From Allacma fusca (taxonomy: Eukaryota; Arthropoda; Collembola; Symphypleona; Sminthuridae), in contig OX359246.1 in assembly GCA_947179485.1 (NCBI GenBank), positions 46,975,632-47,039,631 of the forward strand: a DNA stretch of 64,000 nucleotides, in the 5' to 3' direction. A program made the position numbers and the translations under genes. Under the pieces are notes generated by a model, which saw only the letters and a list, made by a program, of their open reading frames with translations, was not told where the DNA came from and did not search any database. Within the stretch, counting starts at the first letter, position 1. Each line of letters opens with the position of its first letter. Of the stretch, positions 44,833 to 57,668 are shown piece by piece.

Positions 44833-45184
44833 GTTAACATTGAACAGCCAATCCACTCGGATCGCGAGCGCTCAGGAGGCAAATTTCTCGACTCTTATGG
44901 GAAACCAGCCCACGGACGTTGCTGTGGTAACCGCAGATGGCAAAAAATTCGAGGTTCACAAACTGGTTCTATGTGCACAGAGCAGATGGTTCGAGGAGAA
45001 GTTCTCGGGGGGAAAGAAGGGCTGTCCAATGGAAGAAATCCCTTTGGACTTCATTGCTGCTGATGTCTTCACTGTGGTCAAGGAATTCATGTATCAGGGC
45101 CAGGTCAGGATCCCCAACAACAATATGCAAGAAATGAAGAAAGCTATGACTGCACTTGGAATTACGTTTTTCGTTTGCAATTAA
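44833..45184 (+). CDS. BTB/POZ domain exon
   Basis: After an acceptor (TTTCCCCAG ending 44832) the frame encodes a BTB domain: DVAVVTADGKKFEVHKLVL, CAQSRWFEEKF, IPLDFIAADVFTVVKEFMYQ and ALGIT, ending at a stop. BTB domains mediate dimerisation in transcription factors and Cul3 adaptors. No ATG starts the domain in frame, and no upstream exon or downstream zinc-finger/Kelch partner was seen. It may be a captured or truncated exon, or a BTB-only gene. Confidence 0.65.
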
Positions 45185-48100
45185 AAGTGTCCAATTAAGG
45201 TTAAACTGTTTTCTTATTATTACATTAGCTATAATAATCCCCATCCGCTTTGAATTAGCTTGATTACTATCTGTAGTTATAAAATACAATTCAAAATTTT
45301 ATAATGATTCGATTATTTCTTTGGGGCCCATGTAAAATATTTGAATAGCTTTAATTATTAGCAAGCTTTCGGTAGCAAACGGTCTATCTCAGACTACTAA
45401 ACGCAAGTGAGCGTAAAGAACATCTCTAGTCTAAAAAAGAACTAAAATGAAATTATTGTAAACAATTTAATGTTTTTGAATTGGTTTTTTCAACCATTGG
45501 ATTCTTCAGTTCGTTGCTCAGGAAAAATCCTTTCAAAAAATGAAGCATCTGTTCAGTGAGCCATAATTTCATCATGTTATATAAATGATTGTAGTTAGTA
45601 CGGTAAACTGTTTTGTTGTCATGTAGTTCTAGTAAGATACTGTTTGACTACTTTTCTTTATAGATATTCTAATGGTTTGGTTCTCTACTCCTATATAAAA
45701 TGTCTTATGTTGGGATCATATGCAAGTATGTTCATGTTGATTGCGTGCCTGTGTAATCATGTTTGGAAGTGTATTTATATCTAATAGCAGTTGCATACTG
45801 CAACTTGTGCTAAAATAGTGTCAGACCATATTTTGGCCTTATGATATAGTAATTATAGGTAATTATATAAAATTCTCTATGTTGTACACGTACACCGTAC
45901 ACCCCCGACACTGTTCGCTCCACTAGACGGTATAATTATCCCTGTTGTTAACACGTAATTTAGCGTAATTGCGTAAATTAGCTCGTAGACTGACATGGTC
46001 ATGTTCCGAGTTAGAATTTACTTAGTTGTAATCTGTTATGTAAGATTTGAATGACATTTCAATGTGCTATGGTCATCTGTAAAGAAACAATAAATACATG
46101 CAACAAATGTGCATACATTATTTCCAGCAAAAATCGGAAGACTTTTTCCCACCAGTGTACGTATTGAGTAAATGAGCTAATACATTTATTTTGTGGAAGG
46201 GTCTTTCTGTTACGAAAATTCAGCATCTAGGCTCCAGGTACTTATGCACATATGTGGTAGTGTACTGTATCACCAAATTTCAAATACATGGTTCACAAGG
46301 AAACGGCATCGCATTTTTCGTAGGGTACTTCTAATCCGAATATGGTAAAAGGAGAAGACTTGGCTCTTTGCCATATGGACGTGTAGATAGTAGTATTGGG
46401 TAAAGATGAGAATCGTTCCAACACGAATAGGAATGCTGACTGATTAATAAATATTCACATCAATATAAAATCTAAAATCTCAATTTTTAATAAAAAATGG
46501 ATTCCATTGGTTATGATACCATTGATTTTTATAATCGGTCACTAACCCTAAATTCTTCAAAGAACTTCGACACATTGTAATATGAGCACGAGAAACCAAT
46601 TAAAAGACCAATTTCTTTTACGTGATTTCTATTATATCCAGATGTAAAAATGGAAAACAGGATTCATAAAGACATTTTTCTCTGTGTACCTCTCGCTGGG
46701 TTAATCGTTTATATTATGTAATGTTCGAATTCTCAGAATTTAATTGTATGGAAAAATTTGCATTCCTACATTGTCCTAACATTTTTAAATAATGGATTAG
46801 GTTGTGAATTGTGAATAATTGCTCACAATTGGTTTCATTAATTGCAATCTTCATACAACATAATTACCGTATTTGTTGCTCCTTTTATTTCTTTTTTAAT
46901 CGTGATTGCCAAAAAGTATTTGATAAGATTTTTCAATTTATGAGAGACAGGCATAATATATCTACCTGCTGACCTGATAATCCTGCACTTTGTCCTGATT
47001 TAAAGGAAGCTTGCCCTGGTCCTGTTTTTTATAGCAGTTGGGGTAAAATGACACAACCAATTTATTGGGTCTGAAAAAACTCATTATTGCCCTCAAATAA
47101 TGATGATATTGCACATGTTGTCCTTTAGATCGGATCTGGATTTTTAGCAAGTTTCTATTTCAAAATAAACCGAAGCTGTAAATGCGCGGAACAGAATTTT
47201 GACCTAATAATAATGTGCTCATACTTCATAACAGATTTAATTATCTAATAAAGTAGGACTAGCACGATTACTAATTAAAGTTATTTGAAAACTCTAAAAA
47301 CTATTTTCCCAAACTGTAGACAACGTAATATGAGCTTACCCCATCATGTGCATATGCTACTACGTCTACATACCTAAACATATCTATGCATACCACTGAT
47401 GTGCGGCCAGATATTTTTTTATGCTGTATTTTGAACCCTTCCCTTAATTTTTTTTTGACGCTTGAAAACCAAGCTTTGGAGGACCCGTGAGGAGGATGTA
47501 CAAATATGTTTACTGTAGATATTTTTAAGGAATTCGCGTCGAATCTATTATTATTCTGTATAGCTGTCATACTTATTTGAACTTGTGGACGTTGTGGATT
47601 GGATTAAATGTTTGTGTAATTGCGTATACCGAGTATAAAATTCAGCTTCATCACTTCAAAGACTGCATGGTCCCTTAGCCTCAGAGATTTTTACTGTCCA
47701 AAGTTCAACAGAGAATATATCTCGGACCACTCATCAGGGGTGCATATATATGTGCAAAGATTAATTTTCATGGGGGAAATAAATCTGATAATCACCTGTC
47801 ATTAAAAAAACTGATGTCATTCACTCTGCAGTTGTAACATTACTGAAAACAACCGGAGAACCAGAAATTCGCATTTGTGCCTTTTCATTCACTCCCTTAG
47901 AATACTCCCCATTCATGCCCTTAAGAATTTGAGTGAATATGCTGAATCCAAGCTACTGATTCAAATTTATACTCAGAAGACTGTTTTTTGGTATTACAAC
48001 GAACTTAACCATGATAATGACAAAAATTTCCAACAATAGTCATTTTCAAAAACTACCCAAGTGCACCAAACCCGGGCATGTGGGCATTTTGGGCATTTGC

Positions 48101-48285
48101 AGCTGGGTGTGCAAAAACTCCATTGAATTTTCAGTCGACATACCCTATGTATATGTATATGCATGCACATTATAGGGTAATAAATACACATGCACGATAC
48201 ATACACCAAATAAGAAAACATGATTTTTGGATGGAAATATTTTTACCTCAGTTTGGAGAGCTGATTTGAAAATCTGGGAGTCCTA
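45185..48285. other. Long non-coding stretch
   Basis: AT-rich with TACATACATA-type motifs and small spurious ORFs only. The 46,440-46,720 part is the second copy of the 42.1-kb dispersed repeat. Nothing else is recognised. Confidence 0.5.
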
Positions 48286-48289
48286 CTGC

Positions 48290-48565
48290 AGAAATCCACT
48301 GTGAGCAACCCCTTAGGGAAGGACGTCAAGCCCAAAAATCTCAAAGTAACTATTAAGGACCGACGGCTGATTGTTGATATGAAGACCTAGAACCAGTCCA
48401 AGGACGATTGTGCCAAAGTTCACCAAGAAGATTGCTCTCCCGAAGGAAGTAAAGCTTACAATTAGTGAGGGCAGTTTAGATTCCCCTGAGGGAGTCTTTA
48501 AAATCAAAACTCCTCTTCCTGTCGCTTAGCCTATTGGAATTCTAGTGAGAATGGATCTGGAGTAA
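48290..48565 (+). pseudogene. Partial sHSP pseudogene, copy of gene C
   Basis: From GTGAGCAACCCCTTAGGGAA to GGATCTGGAGTAA the sequence follows the alpha-crystallin domain and C-terminus of C (32,795-33,065). In-frame TAG codons (for example in place of GAGAGC after AAGAC), indels and loss of the GGAACTTCT block destroy it. No N-terminal half or promoter is present. The 3' flank also matches C. Confidence 0.85.
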
Positions 48566-49560
48566 TTGTTATAGAATTGTGTCTAGTAACTGCAAATATA
48601 TTTAAATATTCTGAATCTTTTTATCATTTTAGCACGTATGTAATTGAAAATATGTGTGGAGCAGTGTTTCGTACTTTTTATAAAAATATAAATAAATTGA
48701 AACCTGGTCAAACTAAAATTTCCCGTTTTCAAAAGATATGCTTACCATTTAATGTATTTGCACACAAGTAGCTTTACAATATGTAATTACGTCATTTTAA
48801 ATATAATTATGATTTCATAAAATATTAAAATTAGAATGGAGCTTGACTATAAATATAACTTGCTTCTAGCAAGAATCAGAATTACACATCTATGCAGATC
48901 AATAGTCCTTGAGTTATATATTCAATTCTGGCTTCATTAACGTGCGTTTCTCACTCATCGTTAATGCAACAAAACTATACTTACATTTATATTCTCTTAC
49001 TTGTATTACACATGTAGCTAGACTCGTTTTGCACACTCCGGTTGAAAGTTAACCTTACTTGATGAACTCTTTCATAAGATTTGAACAACTATTCGTGTTA
49101 ATTATTTTTGTCAGAGGTTTTAGTGGTTCAATAATAAATGATAATAATAAATAACGGTTAGAAGAATTTATAAACAATCCGTAGCTACGAGTTGGGCAGG
49201 TTTCAGACCTTAAATAGGGAAGTACTGTACATAATGATGTATGCAATTAGGGTTTTTTTTCTTTTAACGCGAACCACAGGTTATGACGCCAAGGCACGAT
49301 TTACGAGACAGTGCCAAATCCGGTAATACAGTTGCACGTCGGACAGCGGAAGAATGAAATATTCTGGAAGTTACAGGTAGTTAAAATGAATTTCTAGACA
49401 CGAAAAAAATTAACTGAATGAACGACGTACATTTCTTGTATAGTCTCCATCTCCAGTGGAAAGAATTTGCTACTTTCGGCAACTATTCAAGTGAAATGTA
49501 TTCAAGTGTATTAATATAGAGGAAGGACAAATGGAGCAATCTTTTACATAATAGGAAATT
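48566..49560 (+). repeat. Segment downstream of the C pseudogene, copy 2
   Basis: Collinear with 33,066-34,060 throughout, so the C gene and about 1 kb of 3' flank were duplicated together. Confidence 0.8.
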
Positions 49561-49923
49561 GCTTCGGATTTGTAAGTGATCGTTTCAAAATCGTTTCTCT
49601 ATAAAATTGGAAATAGTAAATCATCGGCAGCCGAAAACATTATTTACATTTCTTACGTTACTTTATTTACATATGTAAGCATCTTCTACTAATAAAGAAA
49701 GTACACGCTGAGAGTGTTTAATGTTTCTTCTGAATATCCCAGTCATCTAAAGGGCCATTAATTTGAGAATTTAAATTATATTACATACATACATCCATAT
49801 ACAGTATCTGTACCTGGACACTTCCTTCTACTTACTGGTGTCCTACAAGGAAGTTGCCTCGTTGCCTGCATCCATCAATTTTTTTCATTACTTCAATAGC
49901 ATCAACCTGACAGTCTTGATACC

Positions 49924-50085
49924 AGGGGTGGATTTACGGGGTGGCCCAACCTGGCTGGGCCAGCGTACAAAATTTTAGGGCCAGGGTAAAATAAAACTTA
50001 CAATGACCCTCAGATTGCCTGCAGAAAGGCCCTCCTATTGGTTTTGAGGGTAACAAAATATTTTATTAATCCAGCCCTTATGTTT
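49924..50085. mobile_element. Possible hAT-like fragment
   Basis: Starts CAGGGGTGGATTTACGGGG and ends near AATCCAGCCCTTA, a rough inverted pair, with GGGCCAG and GGCCCTCC words between. No target duplication was found, so this is tentative. Confidence 0.3.
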
Positions 50086-51059
50086 CCGTGTGGACTACTA
50101 TGCTGATGCAGACTATATAGAAAGTAATATGAAAGGTAATTGAAATGAACAGTTATAAATACAGTTAAGGCATGCATAAATGATACTGGAAAGTGATGCA
50201 ATGACAACTGTAGGCAAATGAACTTTGAATGAATAAAGAATATGTTTATACACACTAACTTTACTACTTACTATTAGCCTGGTCTAGACCTGGAGAAAAG
50301 ATTCAATTTTTCTAAACTCATAAGCTATGTATATGTACATGAGGGGTAAAATGAACCAATGAATAGGAAATGTTGTATTTTGTCTATAAATCCTAAGAAC
50401 CTAAAGGGAATATTCCCTGAATTGATAAACTCATTGTTAGAATACCGTAATTTCCTTATCTACTCCACTAAATTATCTTAACTCTGCTTCCTCAATTGAA
50501 AAATCCTACGCAAATTTCTCAAACCATATAGCATATCCATATGTACTGAGAATATATTAGTATTACATATTGAATTAGGAATAACGAGTGTATTATTTTA
50601 CAACTACAATAATGGGACATTCATTTCATACACCCAGAACGAAATATGTACATAGATATTGCAAAAATTCCAGTATTGTGTAATTTACCTATGGAACAAA
50701 TTGCCTCAAGTCCTCAGGAAACAGAAATGTCATGCTCACTTTAAAATAAGAATCCAAAAAATTGCCAACGGTATATCTACCTATAGAGGTTATGGTCAAT
50801 TATATAAGTAAGCACTCTTTTTTTACGAATTTTGTCTTTCTGTGTGAAGTGTTTCTCTTTAACATCTTAAGCTGTGCCTGTCACTAATGAGCTGGATGAA
50901 CAATAATGACATGACATTAAATTATTATAGGCTCCATCCAATCCGCTTGAAGGTAACTCGACTTTTATACATAGATACTTGGGCAGGTCTCGGACTTACT
51001 AGTGGGGGCCTATATCTGTACATGTAAGTAATTCAGGCTTCATAATTTATTACTTCTAT

Positions 51060-51700
51060 ATAGCAAGGATCAAGGTAATATGAAGCGAAGGTATGATTTA
51101 AGATTATGTGCCTAATCCCATGAAACAGGCAAACCTTGAAATACAAGAGGATGAAAATTTTTCGAAGTGAGCTAATATGAATTTCTGGTCTCCAAGAATG
51201 GAGAGTACATTTTTGCAAACGGTGTCGAAAGAAAACAATTTGCCATTTGCCAAAACTATGGACGTGAAATGCACGTGTATTGATATATGGGAGAGTTCAC
51301 AAATGGAATAAACATGTATGTACATAATCGTAAATTGCATTTGTATACTCTGGAGAGTACAATGCTGTTGACATCAACTTTTTTCCATTTGTTTTGCATA
51401 CGTTTGGCATACCTTACTTTTCATACAATGTAGTTTTGCCTAAATATGTCTGTTTTTATAGTGATGCTAAAAATAGTTCAAAAGTATTTAGTATTTAATC
51501 TATGTCACATTCAAGCACATTCCGACATTGTTTCCAAATGTAGATGTTTATTAGTAAAATAATGTTTAACCGTCCTAGTTTGCTTTTCTTTCCGCTTTTT
51601 CAAATCTGGAAAAAAAAAGAAAATCTCACTCGTCTCTACACTCGATTAAAATGTAATAAAATTTCTTACATTTACACGTAGACAGAAAAGTAAACTCTTA
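51060..51700 (+). repeat. Third, most diverged copy of the C downstream segment
   Basis: Blocks such as GAGCTAATATGAATTTCTGG, GTGAAATGCACGTGTATT and TACACTCGATTA follow the order seen at 33,880-35,560. No sHSP sequence precedes it. Confidence 0.65.
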
Positions 51701-53924
51701 TTTTACTGGCACTTTAACGATATTTGCATAATATATTGTAAAATGTATTAGGGTAATTATTTCACAATCCTTTACATAAATAAGTGTACACGATATACAT
51801 ACATACGTGAAGAAATTACCTAACGAGTTAAAGACCTAATATATAAATATATTCATTCAGAATATTATCTCTGCCATTGCATTGTTTTGTATTTTGAAAT
51901 CCATAATGATCTGTCAAGTGCATTCTCATCGCAATCGGAGCTCATCGCTATATCGTATAGCAAAATAGCAGGAGACAAAGTTGACTCTTGAGTAATTATC
52001 TCTGCTTTTGCAATTGGCAAAATAATAATTTCTTAATGTGCCCCGGCCTTTAACGTCGTCGAAGAAAGAAAAATACCGTAAGAATATTCTACAGTGAAAT
52101 AAGGAAAGGAGAGAAACTACAGGAAAGTATAGGCGAAGCAGAAACGCATGACAGACAATTCTCTAAGCTAATTGTAAGTACCAAGTGGAATTATTTATGA
52201 AAAAAATCATAAGATTAAAAATGAAATTTTTGTTAAATGCACGTAAATCTAATTATATTTTCTGAAATATTAGTTTTTGATTACGCACTAAAAGTACCAA
52301 ATCCCTAATTAAAAATGGTTGGTGAATGATTTGGACTTGGACCTAAATACAAATAATTGCAACCAAAAACAACGGAGACAATTATACTTGTGAATAAATG
52401 CAAATTACATTTTTTTAAATATGTAACACTTAAGCAAAACGTCTTAATAATAAAATATACAACATTCAAAAAACGTAGGATACTAACACATTGGCAGAGA
52501 AGTAAAACATGTCAAGAAATTCCAGAAATTTGTAACTTTCTCAGTACTTAATGTATGAAGTTTAGTATGAAAGATGAACATTATTATTGTAGCATTATGT
52601 TAATGTTACCATGGCGATCGAAGTGTTAAAGATTAACCAACTGGAACATTCCAGAATTTCATCGGACGAAAACAATACAAGACAGGGAAATATTCCCTAC
52701 TTTGGTAGATTCATAAAATTCTGAATAAAGATTATAAAAAGGTTTAATTTCTTGAGAATGGAAATTAGATCATGTTGAATTTTTTGCACAATATGTGAAT
52801 TATGTATCTTCCAGGAACACTTGTTGTAGTACCATTGGTGGTTTTAATAAAATTTTAAATGGCGAGTGTTACCAATAACAGTAGTAGTAACAGCTGTTTT
52901 AAAAATACAAACAGATTCAAAATATGAACAGGGTTCTTGATGACCGCTAGGATTGTTAATCTGGTGGTGCAAATAAAGTATATTTGTATTTCTGTTAAAA
53001 ATGTAATCTTAACAATTTGTATATCAACAAGATGCTTCGTGTCATTGAGCTTGAAAGACAACGGTACACTATGTTGGAAGTCCTCTTTTTCAGATTTTTC
53101 AGGTTCCAGCCCGACTAATGATGACAAGGAACCTACGGGTGGAACTCTTGGCGACAGTGTCACGTGTGTAAAAATGCAGGTCGAGCAATTTATTTGCATG
53201 GGTGCATATCTACTACAAATTCGTCTGCAGATACTTTATTTTGGAAAATATTAAGAAATGATAAGAAATGTGGTCCACATGTGATACGACGAATGAAAAT
53301 GTTTTTTTATGAAACTGTCTAACTTCATTATGACACCTAGTTTTGTATCCAGCAGGAAAAAAGTTACACCAGCAATCATACTAAATCAATTATTATTCCG
53401 ATTATAGAATTCCTGTGAACCCAATGTATGGTATAGTTGTGCAGATATCTATTCAAAAAAAGAACTCCCCAGCAAACCAGAAGTTTCGTTTCAGCGCTGT
53501 TCCGAACATGGCACTCACGGTTCTGTGCCGCTTAAGGATTCACGCTGGAATTCATCAGCGGTCCGGTACCGTGAAATTTTATATCCGACTTACCGACCGC
53601 ATGCCAGCACTAACCCAGTGTTGGCCTGACAGTACCTTCCCAGTACCAGCAAAGCAGTGCTGGTGTGATACTGTAACGCGGCATGCTTTGCCATAATTAC
53701 ACCGGGACTGGTCCAAAGCTCTCAACGCATATATGTACAAACATGCAAAGCATACTAATTATAAGCAGTTATAATTTCACATGCCTAAGCACTTTCATTA
53801 CAGGCGTGCTAGAAGCCATGCTGGTTACCTTGAGATTCTTCAGTTAATTTTCGTAAAGCAAATAACAATAAAAATTCAAGCGGTGTTCTGTGAGCATTGT
53901 TTTAAAGACTGAATAGTACTTGTA
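51700..53924. other. Non-coding stretch with a GC-richer island
   Basis: Mostly AT-rich with no gene. At 53,490-53,710 a GC-rich block contains GCCAGCACTAACCCAGTGTTGG (a near-palindrome, split by one unpaired base) and repeated CAGTACC/CAGTGCTGG words; its origin is unknown. Confidence 0.4.
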
Positions 53925-54873
53925 ATGTGTTACTACGTAGTGAAATTTCTTAAAGAGGGTAGCTTCGAAGTAGTTCCTGAAAAGTGGATGTTTGACGGTA
54001 GCACAAAGTGCAATTGGCCTGAGGAAATAACTGATCGAGTGAAGTTAAATAACCTTATTCAAAAGGCCTCGGATCCCAGTGACCATCCCAGGATTGTCTG
54101 GAAACCCCATGCCTGCGAAATTATACTCGGAACAGGTAATGTTGTCAAATAGAAACGTAAATATTTTTAAAATTCCATCCGTAGTACGTACAAGTATACT
54201 TACCAAAATTGTATATAAATTAGTTTCTAAAAGCCTTTTTAGGATAGCAATATTATTTTAAATTTTAACTATTACAGGTAGTTTCATTCACGCAAAGAAG
54301 GGTGCAGAAAAGGCGGCAAAAAGCAAGACAAGTGAGTTTGAGTTAACAGATATCGAAGTTCCCGATCTTCCAACAAGAGTTTTGCGAAACCAAATTCAGA
54401 AGCAAGTATATAAAATTCGAGTCAAATTATCTGAAGGGTATTGGAGGTTCAGACTTAAAAGACTGTATTCGGCGGATAATGCAGAGAATGTTTTCCCCGG
54501 AGCTTGCTCGTGCTGTAAATTTGTCTGGAGCAAATGAGAAAATAAGCTTCAAGAGTCATCGTATGCGGCTATGCTTAATTGGTAAAAAGCGATTCAATTA
54601 TTTAGAAAATATTGATAAGCGCGCTTCTAAAAAATCAAGCACAGTAAACTGTAAATTAACTTCTAAAACAAAACTTTTTTTCTAGCAAGCTTGAGACAAC
54701 ATTCAGAATCCACCTCACCAACTGAAGCTGAGGTGGACAAGTGTGTACAAAAGAGGTTTGGTGGCTCCGGAGATCGACACGGAGGACGTGCAGCACGACA
54801 CAAACACGTGTCAAATCAACAGAACGTTGAAGAGCTGTCTGACAAATATTGGATTATATTATGTATATTATGA
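53925..54873 (+). CDS. DUF4806-like protein, three exons, likely frameshifted
   Basis: Exon 1 (53925-54135) starts MCYYVVKFLKEGSFEVVPE and has the WMFDGS...WPEEI block of insect DUF4806 proteins. It splices at GTAATG to exon 2 (54278-54591), with AEKAAKSKTSEFE. The second half of exon 2, in a different frame, gives the DUF4806 core (DLKDCIRRIMQRMFSPELAR, NEKISFK). Exon 3 (54686-54873) contains FGGSGDRHGGRAARHK, the usual GGR tail. An indel near 54,430-54,450 is needed to join the frames, so this copy may be dead. The family is multicopy in insects; the molecular role is unknown. Confidence 0.6.
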
Positions 54874-56690
54874 ATATTAAATATAGATACGAGAATTTGT
54901 ATGAGTGCTCGATCGAAAAGGCGTAAAATTGCTCAAGAAAGTGATTTGTTACTCACAATAGTTCGTAATATTGATAAACTTTTAGTGTAAAATTTTCCGC
55001 CGGTTAATATAAGTATTCCTACCAATATCTCTTGAACTTTATTGAGCTTATCTAATTTTGAAATTAGCGACCACTACCTTTGAAACTGTAATTCTGTCAT
55101 AAAAGGGGTAGGTAGTGTGAAAACCTTATCAATGGTTCTTAGTGATTTTAATTGTTTTTTTGAATGTTATTAATAAATATGAATTGATCCTATCTCATTG
55201 TGATACTGATATTTAATTTGCATACTAGCATAGATATATGTATAGTATACATTTGCCGGTTTATAGCCTAATCTGGCCCGTTTCCGTTCCCACTTTTGGC
55301 ATTGAACTGGCATGCAGCACGGGACCAGTTCTAATAGCCAGTGCGGATAAACGGGAGTGGGCCATTGCTGCGCGGGCGGACAGAACAGGTACTCAGCCGC
55401 CGCAAAAAGTCAGCACTGGTACGATGCTGGGGCCGTAACGTTTGGTTTCCTGGTTCAAAATTTACATTTTGGAATATGAATAAGTATGTTCTCAGAAACG
55501 ACTGAACCAGTTCTACCCAAATTCATTCGCATAGTTATTAAGGCCTGGATGTCATGTGCAAAAAATTTGGCTGTATTCGGTCCAAGCGTTTTTGAGTTAT
55601 AGGTTACATATGAAGGTTTTAGAATTAGCAGAAAGGACGTTGGAATATGCATACGTGTGCACGTTCAAAGGGTATCCTACATTCAGCATGTAGCGTGCAC
55701 ACCGCCCTAAAATCTCAAAGTTGACTTCTTCCTAGAAACAAATATTTAAATGTGATCTATTAAAAGTGGTAATCTCTTTGGAATTTTTAGTTTTTATTCA
55801 ATCTTGTATAGCCGTAGTTTAACAAATTTAAATGAAGTTTAAGCCATAGGAACAGTTATGTCCATGTGTGTTTATTTATTTTGTCGAACAGAAGTTATTT
55901 TGTGTGGTTGAGCATGGGAAGGAAGAGTGAGCGAGAAGGGGAGAAGTGTAGAAGTGTGTATTCAGATTCTGATATGTAGATGAGCTGTGCGAAGTGATGG
56001 AGCTTCACAATCTGCGAATAAATGTGTAAAAGATATGTACATTCCAATGTGCTGTATATGTAACTATACTCGTCTCTTTGCGCATAGCATGTAAGTTAAT
56101 AAATATGATTCCTATGGTGGATGTAATACACTCTCTCAGCTGATGATGTCGTATAATCAATCTTAAATTAGTTCTTAATTAATTCTTTAATTTCTGGAAA
56201 GTTTATTGTGTACTTATGCACATATATGCCTCAGTGGAAAGAAGTAAAACACGTCTGCATATAATAATAATGAAAAACGTCATGAGAACTTTTGTAGGAA
56301 ATAGGCTTAAGTTTAACAGTCGGGGTCGGGGCTAGGTGCAACACTTCTGTAAAGCCAGGTTCTCAGCAGAACGAATTCGTGTACGAAATGCTCGCTTCTG
56401 CGAACTGTTCTTCTAACTGTTAAATTCTAAAACACAGTAACTAGAAGTGAGCATTATACAAATATGAATATATTACAACTCTGATAATGTTAATCCGGCA
56501 TTAACATATGGGGCTGGCAATTATAGTCCACAAGTAATTTTATACCTGTCCAGGAATCCTGCATGCATTGCTGAAAATGTTACATCTAGGAATGACCCTA
56601 TTACCTTCTCCTGGCAAAAAATTAATATCTACCAGCTTTATATTTTAGGGTATTTAGTTAGAGATGGTTTCGTTTTTGCGATCCGGAAAA
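54874..56690. other. Non-coding stretch
   Basis: A GC-richer block at 55,265-55,440 (CTGGCCCGTTTCCG, GGGCGGACAGAACAGG) resembles in composition the one at 53.5 kb. No gene is seen. Confidence 0.4.
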
Positions 56691-56847
56691 ACAATATTCC
56701 TTGTTGCCTTTAAATAACAGTATAAAAGTTGCTGTAACGTGTAACTTGTATACAGCTGTTAATATCCAGGGTCGATTATTAATCTTTAATCTGCTTGTGA
56801 TGTACAACATGAAAGTTGATGAACATTGTGAGTAATACCTAATGGAA

Positions 56848-57412
56848 AGAGCAACTAGAACGGAGTAGAATCAGTTTCGTATTATCCATCCGTATTTCAC
56901 TGCTACTCAGCCTCAAAAAGCTTCCTAGGAGGAAATGGGTTTCTGGCCACTGTTTCTCAGTTTCGGTGATGATAGAAAACAAGGGAAGTCGAAGGAGTTT
57001 CCGCAAAAGAAAAGAAACTCACGAACCGAACTTGTGGTGCTACGGAAATTTGTAAAATCATTAGAAGCTCAATTGATCCGGTTCCTACAATTGTGGAGAT
57101 CAGTGAGGGTCAATTCTGTATCAGCGTCCCGGTAGGAAAAGATTTCAAACGGACCTGGTTGAAATTGTTGAAATGAAGATTGAGCAGACTTCGGAAGATG
57201 AGACTTCCCATCTGATCCAAGTGTTCACAAAGAAGATTACTTTACCTGAGGAAGCCAAGTTGGAGGAAGTGAAATCCAGTCTGACCCCAGAGGGTACACT
57301 TAAGTTAGAAGTAATTACCTTTACTCGTTCCTGAATAGCCTTCAAAACCACAGGCTGTAGAAATTCCTGTGACGCTGGAAGTTGATGATAGTTCTTACCC
57401 GTTGAAAATCTA
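56848..57412 (+). pseudogene. sHSP D pseudogene (E-type)
   Basis: From ATCCATCCGTATTTCACTG onward it follows genes E/E' (codon 11 to the end). It has no ATG or first codons, a TAG replaces a codon in the GCTTCCTAGGAGGAAATG block, and about 30 bp are missing after AAAGATTTCAAACGG (the PENLDVKIKDR part). Further frameshifts follow CTTAAGTTAGAAG. The sequence just upstream (GAGTAGAATCAGTTTCG) resembles 62,398-62,415 near E'. A TATAAAA lies at 56721-56727. Confidence 0.88.
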
Positions 57413-57668
57413 GCTGCACAAATTATATTTGCTCTTATTTTAGTGTTCATTTTATTTATTGCGTGACATTTGAATCAAATGTTTTTTGATGTCATATAGG
57501 TAGCTATATGCAATAAAGAAGACAATATCTCAGACTTGTTAAGCTCATCTATATAAGCTGCAACTGCTTTTCATAAATCCAGTTGAAATGAACTTTGCAA
57601 GACTCGAGATCAGATACTAGAAAAATGTTGTAGTGTGGCTCAAGTCCTGGAGCATGGGCTATAATTGC

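Noticed and set aside
47301..47570. 89-codon minus-strand frame
   Set aside because: No recognisable motif, splice signal or promoter; length is within chance expectation.
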